Under the pieces are notes generated by a model. That model had not been told where the DNA came from and did not search any database. It saw only the letters and a program-made list of their open reading frames with translations. Of a DNA stretch of 15,465 bases, positions 10,601-15,465 are shown in pieces. The stretch comes from Brachionus koreanus (taxonomy: Eukaryota; Rotifera; Eurotatoria; Ploima; Brachionidae). Position 1 is the first letter of the stretch; every line of letters starts with the position of its first letter. A program made the translations under genes and the position numbers. Location: the NCBI GenBank assembly GCA_016987375.1, contig PJRA01000018.1, positions 402,663-418,127 of the forward strand, in the 5' to 3' direction.

Positions 10601-13600
10601 TAAATAGTTTATTGAATGACTGTTGAGCTCGAACAATTGATGTTCTTTTGTTCAAAGAATCGAGTCATTATTTATACCAATGATTTGATGTAAAGAACAC
10701 GGATGTTTGTATCAGCATGTAGAAGCGCTGATATTTAACTGATGATTAAGTATTACCCAAGGGTCTATTACAACCTCGATTAGCTAAAGAGACTCTATAA
10801 TAACAACCTTCAAGTACAAATGCAGTTGAGTCAACTTTGGAACAGAAAACAAAAGCAAAATTTTCAATCAATATTTTTCTAATGGTTAAAGAATGGTCAG
10901 TGCTGTTAATATTATATTTGCTAAAACAAAATTAGTTTAATTTGAGTTTATTGGGGTTCGGACTCAACCAACTTAGTCAATATTTTGACGTGTATGATAA
11001 TCAATAATTAATACATGATTACAGTGACTGATAATATATTTCTGTGACATTTAATTGAATATGCTAGATGTTAAGATCATGCTGAAAATTCACTTTTGCT
11101 TAGACCTCTGGCCAACAGCAAATTCAAGTTAAAAAACTAAATTTTTTTTTATCTCACTAAAGAAATTTAACTTACAGTAAAACCTTGCAAACTACCCCGG
11201 GGTTATAGTGTGTAATTTGCTATAGCTATTTTTTATTATTGACGATCATGAAGATGATGAAGATAATTCAGACACAGAAATGGCTTAGTTTTTGTAAAAT
11301 ATTAAAGCATTGTATAGTTATAATTTCTTTTTTTTTTTAATTTTTTTTCGAAAGTACCAAAATTTTCTTCTAAAAGCCCAGTCAAAAATTAAACTTTTTT
11401 CATATTACCCCATCAATTTAAATATATAATTTCAATATAAGCCCGGGCTTCTAATTTTTTTTTTAATAATTTTACAGAATAAATTGCTGTTAAATTATAA
11501 CCCCCCCCCCATTTTCTCGTTTGAAACCCATGGAGTAGTTTGCAATGTTTTACGATATTGTGTGAACACAAATATCAATCTGTTAAGGAAAGAATATGAT
11601 GTGTTAATAAATATTTATTAGAACTAACTAAAAAATAGTAATGGATCAATTATTTTATAATAATAAAATAGGTTATTCTAATATTAGTAAATTAGATCAT
11701 AAACTAGTTTTAGGATACTAGAATAACTAATTAAAGAATGATCTCATATTATATTTGACAAATCTTTGTATTTTTGTAGCTATAAAATAAATAAATAAAA
11801 ACAATTTCATTTCAACATTTTTTAAAATAATTATCAAATAAATAATTTTGCATCAATTTTAAAATACATGCAATTAATTCATTAATCAAAAAAAAAAAAT
11901 GCTTACCAAAATCATTTAACCATTTGGCTATCTTTTTGTATCCAAATCCAAACACAATTATAATTCCAAAATTTATGATAGCAGCAGTAGCAGGAACAAT
12001 TAAGTTGGAAAATTTTTGCAAATCGTCACTTTGATAAAGTAAAATTTGTATTATAACTCTGTATAAAATAATTCCAAATATAAAGCCAAATAAGACCAGT
12101 CCCTTGAAATAATTTTTTCATTATTTTATAAATTAAAACTAGTTTATTATTATTTACCAAAAAGAATAGTGTCGTGAATGATAGAAAGTATCTTAAAAAG
12201 CGAAAAAAACTTGGAAAGTATGGCTCATTTTGCTAATGATTTACAAAGAAAAAAAATTTTTTATAATTCTGAAAAATAAAATTTTGCTTTTTCTAAAATT
12301 ACGTTTGTAATTTTATTAACTCGTTGTCTTTTGACTTTGGTTCTAAACTCAGGTCGAAAGGGTTCAATTTTGTCGTCCAAATCATAAGTGTCCCATTCAA
12401 ATTGTAGAAAGTTTTGTTTTCTTTTCCAATACTCAATGAACAAAACACTCCAAACGGATATTATCAGCGAGAAAACTATTGTCGCATAATTGTCAAATAC
12501 ATAGTAGACTTTGGCGTACAAACAATTTTGATCCAAAGCTATTGTCTCGCATGTGCTTTGATCACAAATTGGACAAAGTGTAAAGTTAGTCCTGTCTGGT
12601 GAACATATGTCATTTCTTAACAGAAAACAAAAAAATTTTAAAAAACCTTGTTTTTTCAGGATTTAATTAATAAATGTTTAAACACAAAATTTTTTTTTAA
12701 ATTTAATTTTAAACCATGCTCAACCAAATAAACAATATTAGACTTGAGACAATTCTTATATATTGAAATAAAAACTCACGTAGGAGTGTCCAAATTTAGT
12801 GTTACAATTCCAAATAAGAGAACCAGTATGCCCAATAGAGATGGAAATGTCAATGATTTTGAATAAAAACCGAGCCAGGCAAAATAAATAGAAATCTCTT
12901 CGCCAAAATAGCGGCGAACCAAATTAAGCGGTTGATTGACCAGTATGTTTCTAAAACTTGCCCAATACTTATCTAATTTCTAAAATAGAAAAAAAAAAAT
13001 ATATTTTTTTTTGCTTCACATTCATATTAATTCTAAATTCACTAACTTCTCTGTCATTCAAGCTCTCAGCATTTTTGTTCAAATCACCAATTTCCTTGGA
13101 AAAAAATTATTTGTTTGTTTGTTTTCTTCAAACTAGCCTACATCATGCAAGGGAAAAGCATTTTTTAGAAATTTTCTTTCAATCAATTCATCAACACTAT
13201 TGTACGTTTTGTCCAATTTAACTTTATCTATTTCTAGCTCTACTTCAAAGCTTATTCTGGCAAGAATTTCATGAATGAGCGTAATGCGGTCTTTTTTTGA
13301 TATTTCAACATTGTCAAATCTAAAGCAAAATTGATCATTTGACAAGTTTGACAACAAAAAGTAAAAGCATTTAACTTGTCTCTGAGCTTTTCAGTATAAG
13401 CCATGGTGAAAAAATTATTCTGCTCTTCGAGTGCTACACAATCAGGCAAATTGTTGAAGAAGAAAATTTTTCGCATTCCTTTTTTGATCAGACCTTCTTT
13501 AAAAAGCTCATTTTGCTATTTAAATAAATAAAATAGAATTTTATTTTTTTTTAAATAATAATTTTTCACAAACTCAACCTTAAAAGGAAATTTCATTTTT

Positions 13601-13889
13601 ATTTTCTCGGCTGTTTCATACAAAAGTTTATCTGGCGCTTTCAGAAAATAATAAATTAACTCATCATTTGACGAGTCTTTCTTGAAGAGAAAAAAAATAT
13701 TGAAAAATTTTTTTCTCGATTACCATTTTAGAAAATTACGCCAGCAATCAGTTCTAGATGGTACAAATTTTTAATAAAGCAGTCCAATTCAAAAGTGTCT
13801 AGTTTGTTCCTAAAGGCTACGAGGACAAAGTCGAAATCAGATGAATTTTGACTCGAAGGTCCATTCATTTCGCCAAGAGAAATAATCAT
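7627..13889 (-). CDS. Anoctamin (TMEM16) Ca2+-activated channel/scramblase
   Basis: Sixteen exons in transcript order: 13889-13740, 13680-13579, 13515-13376, 13319-13142, 13094-13047, 12979-12780, 12615-12303, 12232-12158, 12102-11907, 9033-8922, 8852-8810, 8752-8655, 8592-8468, 8409-8043, 7979-7874 and 7818-7627 (TAA). They sum to 2445 nt, 814 residues. Anoctamins are homodimeric ten-TM membrane proteins acting as Cl- channels or lipid scramblases. The cytosolic dimerisation domain (about 1-200) ends with [25 protein letters not shown] (222-241) leads into TM1. The cysteine-rich loop CPICDQSTC and FIEYWKRKQ follow. The Ca2+ ligands known from TMEM16A are all present: N544/E548 (NNIFE), E589/E592 (EYQE) and E621/D625 (EIRID). 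The C-terminus has CRYKDFREP and [10 protein letters not shown]. An in-frame stop lies about 12 codons upstream of the chosen ATG. Sequence supports the ANO1-7-type group; channel or scramblase activity cannot be decided. Confidence 0.95.
9206..10199 (+). mobile_element. 5'-truncated CR1/Jockey-type LINE, decayed, antisense to host gene
   Basis: Reading on the plus strand, [14 protein letters not shown] (about 9220-9262) is followed, after a frame change, by the catalytic box LYADDS (9289-9306) and [19 protein letters not shown]. The same frame then continues through stops at 9405-9407 and 9598-9600 with [29 protein letters not shown] and [21 protein letters not shown] segment is then missing; the C-terminal [15 protein letters not shown] and [13 protein letters not shown] end at the stop 9974-9976. 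A 3' UTR follows and the element finishes in a (TAC/TAT)n microsatellite at about 10170-10199. GC content is clearly higher than the surrounding intron. There is no endonuclease domain, so the copy cannot be autonomous. Confidence 0.88.
10425..10597. mobile_element. 155-bp MITE with 9-bp target-site duplication
   Basis: The element spans 10434-10588. Its terminal 32 bp at each end (10434-10465 and 10557-10588, starting GGCATTGTGAA) are inverted copies matching at 28 of 32 positions. Weaker complementarity extends inward to about 10487 and 10536, leaving a loop of about 48 nt. The element is flanked exactly by the perfect 9-bp direct repeat TCTATTTAC (10425-10433 and 10589-10597). It has no transposase. 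A 9-bp duplication is typical of Mutator-like elements and also seen with Merlin (8-9 bp); the superfamily is not settled. The short open frames on both strands here are by-products of the inverted repeat. Confidence 0.82.
10598..11172. other. Intron stretch between two DNA-transposon remnants
   Basis: The sequence is less AT-skewed than the flanking introns but holds no recognisable protein, tRNA or repeat end. Only short imperfect inverted repeats are visible (for example ATCAGC...GCTGAT near 10712-10733). It could be older, unrecognised transposon sequence. Confidence 0.35.
11173..11557 (+). mobile_element. Pogo/Tigger-type DNA transposon, internally deleted derivative
   Basis: The terminal inverted repeats are 24 bp (11175-11198 and 11532-11555) and match at 20 of 24 positions. 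The left end begins CAGTAAAACCTTGCAAACTA, the start typical of pogo/Tigger members of the Tc1-mariner group. TA lies immediately outside each end (11173-11174 and 11556-11557), the expected target duplication. Inside, 11241-11288 reads as a short acidic C-terminus, [15 protein letters not shown] plus stop, as found at the end of many pogo-family transposases. The catalytic domain is absent, so this looks like a deletion product joining the left end to the last codons of the gene. A C10 run (11501-11510) and the palindrome AAGCCCGGGCTT (11439-11450) lie in the residual 3' part. Confidence 0.75.
11558..11906. other. AT-rich intron remainder with a short stem-loop
   Basis: It contains the inverted repeat GTTATTCTAATAT (11672-11684) / ATACTAGAATAAC (11715-11727), matching at 12 of 13 positions. 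No coding or family signal is seen. Confidence 0.4.
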
Positions 13890-14395
13890 TTGGTTAAATT
13901 TAAAAATTAAGTAAATTTATTTGAAAAATTGAATTTTGAACTAACAAAAATAATAAAAAGAGAACAAAGATTAGATAAATAAAATTAATTATAATCATTT
14001 AATAATTATTTTTTTTTTTAAATTTTATTTATTCAAGATAAGCAGTTAATATTCCTCTAAGTAATGATTTTAAATTTTTGATAAACTAGAAATATACTAT
14101 GAATCATAAAATAAAATAATTAATAGATAAAAAATTTTTATTTTTACCGACCATCAACGATTGTCATCAAATTGAGAAAAAAAAATTGACTTATTTTAAT
14201 ATTATTATTGTAGAAATTTGTGTGAAACATTTGTTTGCCAGCTAAAAGCAAATTTATTTGCAAATAAATTGAAAAATAATATTTTTATTTTCACCATTTG
14301 GTACTTCAGTCATTTAATTCTAAAATAGAGTTATTTATTTAGTGAGGCAACTTGTGCAAAAAATTTTTTTTTAAAAAATTTAATAAATATTTTTA
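13890..14395. other. AT-rich region upstream of the anoctamin start
   Basis: The anoctamin promoter and 5' UTR are presumably here. An exon-like stretch on the minus strand (14319-14295: acceptor TTTTAG, then ATGACTGAAG..., donor GTGAAA) could be an upstream exon, but I found no frame-preserving connection to exon 1. Nothing else is recognisable. Confidence 0.35.
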
Positions 14396-14696
14396 TTACA
14401 AAAAATTATATGTTTTTGTCCAGTCTTCTGATGAATATAAGCCAAAAGTATCCCAATATTTCATTAACTTTAATTCATACAATATAAAATATAATATAAA
14501 CTCCAAATGTTAGTTCATTAGTCAAAAAAATCAAATTTGTGAACCAGTCACTCTTAGACAGTAAAGCTCCAGATACTATTTGGACTACACCACAAAACAA
14601 CAGCACCATCTTGACAATAATTTTCAAAAAATCAAAATCCAATTTTTGAAAATATTTGCAAAATTTTATAAAGATTGGTCCAAATGATTCTTGAAG
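14396..14696 (-). pseudogene. Unidentified hydrophobic coding remnant or terminal exon
   Basis: A minus-strand frame runs from 14696 to the stop TGA at 14475-14477 (73 residues), beginning LQESFGPIF just after an AG (GGATAG, a possible splice acceptor). It contains KIIVKMVLLFCGVVQIVSGA and a second hydrophobic stretch, LTFGVYIIFYIV, so two membrane segments are likely. In another frame the sequence continues sensibly as LYELKLMKYWDTFGLYSSED, then WTKTYNFL, to a TAA at 14396-14398 that overlaps a poly(A)-type AATAAA. This suggests either a frameshift in a decayed gene or an unusually short 34-nt intron. Composition is protein-like and unlike the surroundings. I do not recognise the family. A higher-GC patch at about 14828-14872 (minus, NGFIRLFEFGTNYL) could be a preceding exon. 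Confidence 0.4.
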
Positions 14697-15034
14697 CTAT
14701 CCAAACACATTCATTCAGAAAAAAAAATAAATAAAATTGAGTTTATGTTAAAATTTTGTAAATAATTTAGCAAGTATCCATAGACATTTCATATCACAAT
14801 TTTTTGCTTAAAATTATAATTAAGTAATTAGTGCCAAACTCAAAGAGCCGAATGAACCCGTTTATTGAAAAAAAAAGAGTAAAATAAAAAAAAATATATA
14901 TATATATAAATTTTTTGATATTAGTTTCTATTTTTTAATATTAAAAGTATCCAAGCTGTTTATATACTAAGTCAAAATTGGGGAAAATTTTACAAAAATT
15001 GGTAAAAATAAGGTTTATATTGTTACAAATTCTA
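14697..15034. other. AT-rich stretch with (AT)n tract
   Basis: It includes an (AT)n run at about 14892-14909 and the short higher-GC island at 14828-14872 noted under the neighbouring remnant. No other feature is supported. Confidence 0.35.
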
Positions 15035-15382
15035 CTACAGAAAAAAATTATAATCACAAATTATATCCTTTAACAGGATTTCATGGTTAAATTTACTAAA
15101 AAAATAGTCAAAAGTTTTCTCTTTAGAATCATTAAATTTTCCTTTTGATGGTGCTTTATATTCATTTGAGTTTCTTATTAAATAAAATCTATCCGCTGAG
15201 TTATTTTTGAGCAACATCGAACTTAGACCAGTAGGTTACGTTTTCAGATTGACTATATTGTGTGCAAAGTGAGACATTCTCCTAATAATACGATGTTGAA
15301 AGCACTCTAAATTGTATTCATTTAAAACAATTTCAATTTCAAGGTTAATCAACAGGCTAGTGCCCTTATCGTAATCGACTGA
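15035..15382 (-). mobile_element. Probable LINE ORF2 C-terminal remnant
   Basis: One minus-strand frame is open from 15382 to a stop at 15035-15037 apart from a single TAA near 15235. It reads VDYDKGTSLLINLEIE, LECFQHRIIRRMSHFAHNIV, then after the stop DRFYLIRNSNEYKAPSKGK and EKTFDYFFSKFNHE. The order (Y-K/R-L-L-L block, RR-dipeptide helix, Y-x-L-R-N-x-N-E, E-K-T-F-x-Y-F-F) resembles the region after the reverse-transcriptase domain in animal LINEs. There is no catalytic core and no clear tail, so the assignment rests on pattern resemblance alone. It could instead be a decayed host exon. Confidence 0.45.
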
Positions 15383-15465
15383 TTAACACTTCATTTATTT
15401 AATTTAATAAAATTTTTTTTAAATAATTATAATTATAATTTTTATAAAAATAAAATTATCTGTTA

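Larger units (their letters stand above)
9034..11906 (-). other. Large anoctamin intron loaded with mobile-element remnants
   Basis: The intron starts GTAAGC (11906) and ends TTTACAG (9034). It splits the codon of a Glu (residue 468) between ...WLNDF and YHEKES. At 2,873 nt it is more than 20 times the gene's other introns, nearly all of which are under 180 nt. It holds a LINE fragment (9206-10199), a MITE (10434-10588) and a pogo/Tigger derivative (11175-11555). Insertions therefore account for over half of its length. Confidence 0.85.

Noticed and set aside
10404..10636. Overlapping small ORFs on both strands (67 and 62 codons)
   Set aside because: They mirror each other because the region is an inverted repeat (the MITE); no family resemblance.
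13252..13476. Single 74-codon anoctamin reading frame continuing past 13376
   Set aside because: The frame downstream of a 56-nt GT-AG intron (13320-13375) matches the anoctamin domain; the read-through peptide does not.
14295..14319. Exon-like ATG segment (MTEVPN) upstream of anoctamin
   Set aside because: Has an acceptor and a donor, but anoctamin exon 1 has an in-frame stop upstream and no acceptor after it, so it cannot be joined in frame.
1..15465. CRISPR arrays, rRNA, tRNA, bacterial operons or an integrated defence system
   Set aside because: No regularly spaced repeats, cloverleaf or RNA-gene signatures were recognised by eye, and the gene structure is eukaryotic with spliceosomal introns.

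Overview
The window looks like nuclear DNA of a small invertebrate animal. It is very AT-rich, and its protein-coding genes are broken by many short GT-AG introns, mostly 45-125 nt. The three conserved genes are metazoan-type and bacterial signals are absent. Compact genes, short AT-rich introns and several decayed LINE tails fit a monogonont rotifer (Brachionus-like). That assignment is an inference; the sequence does not prove it.

Layout. (1) 1-2219, minus strand: an SLC6 Na+/Cl- dependent neurotransmitter/amino-acid transporter, most like GABA transporters. I resolved seven exons and a probable eighth that leaves the window. (2) 2220-3319: AT-rich intergenic region between two divergent genes, with a TATA-like palindrome near its right end. 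(3) 3320-6153, plus strand: a complete 7-exon GPI-specific phospholipase D (GPLD1) gene of 816 codons. (4) 6597-7226: a decayed LINE 3' end with an AATA tail. (5) 7627-13889, minus strand: a complete 16-exon anoctamin (TMEM16) gene of 814 codons. Every exon junction keeps the reading frame, and all six calcium ligands of the family are present. (6) The anoctamin's one large intron (9034-11906, about 2.9 kb) holds three unrelated mobile-element remnants: a 5'-truncated CR1/Jockey-type LINE, a 155-bp MITE with a perfect 9-bp target-site duplication, and an internally deleted pogo/Tigger-type element flanked by TA. (7) 13890-15465: mostly AT-rich, with a short unidentified hydrophobic coding remnant (minus) and the decayed C-terminal end of a third LINE (minus).

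The three genes are probably independent loci. They encode a plasma-membrane transporter, a secreted GPI-anchor-cleaving enzyme and a Ca2+-activated channel or scramblase. I see no sign of an operon or an integrated system. The less obvious content is in the intron: two DNA-transposon derivatives recognisable by terminal inverted repeats plus target duplications. Other points of note are the very small exons (19, 31, 39, 43 and 48 nt) and a substitution at the chloride site of the transporter.
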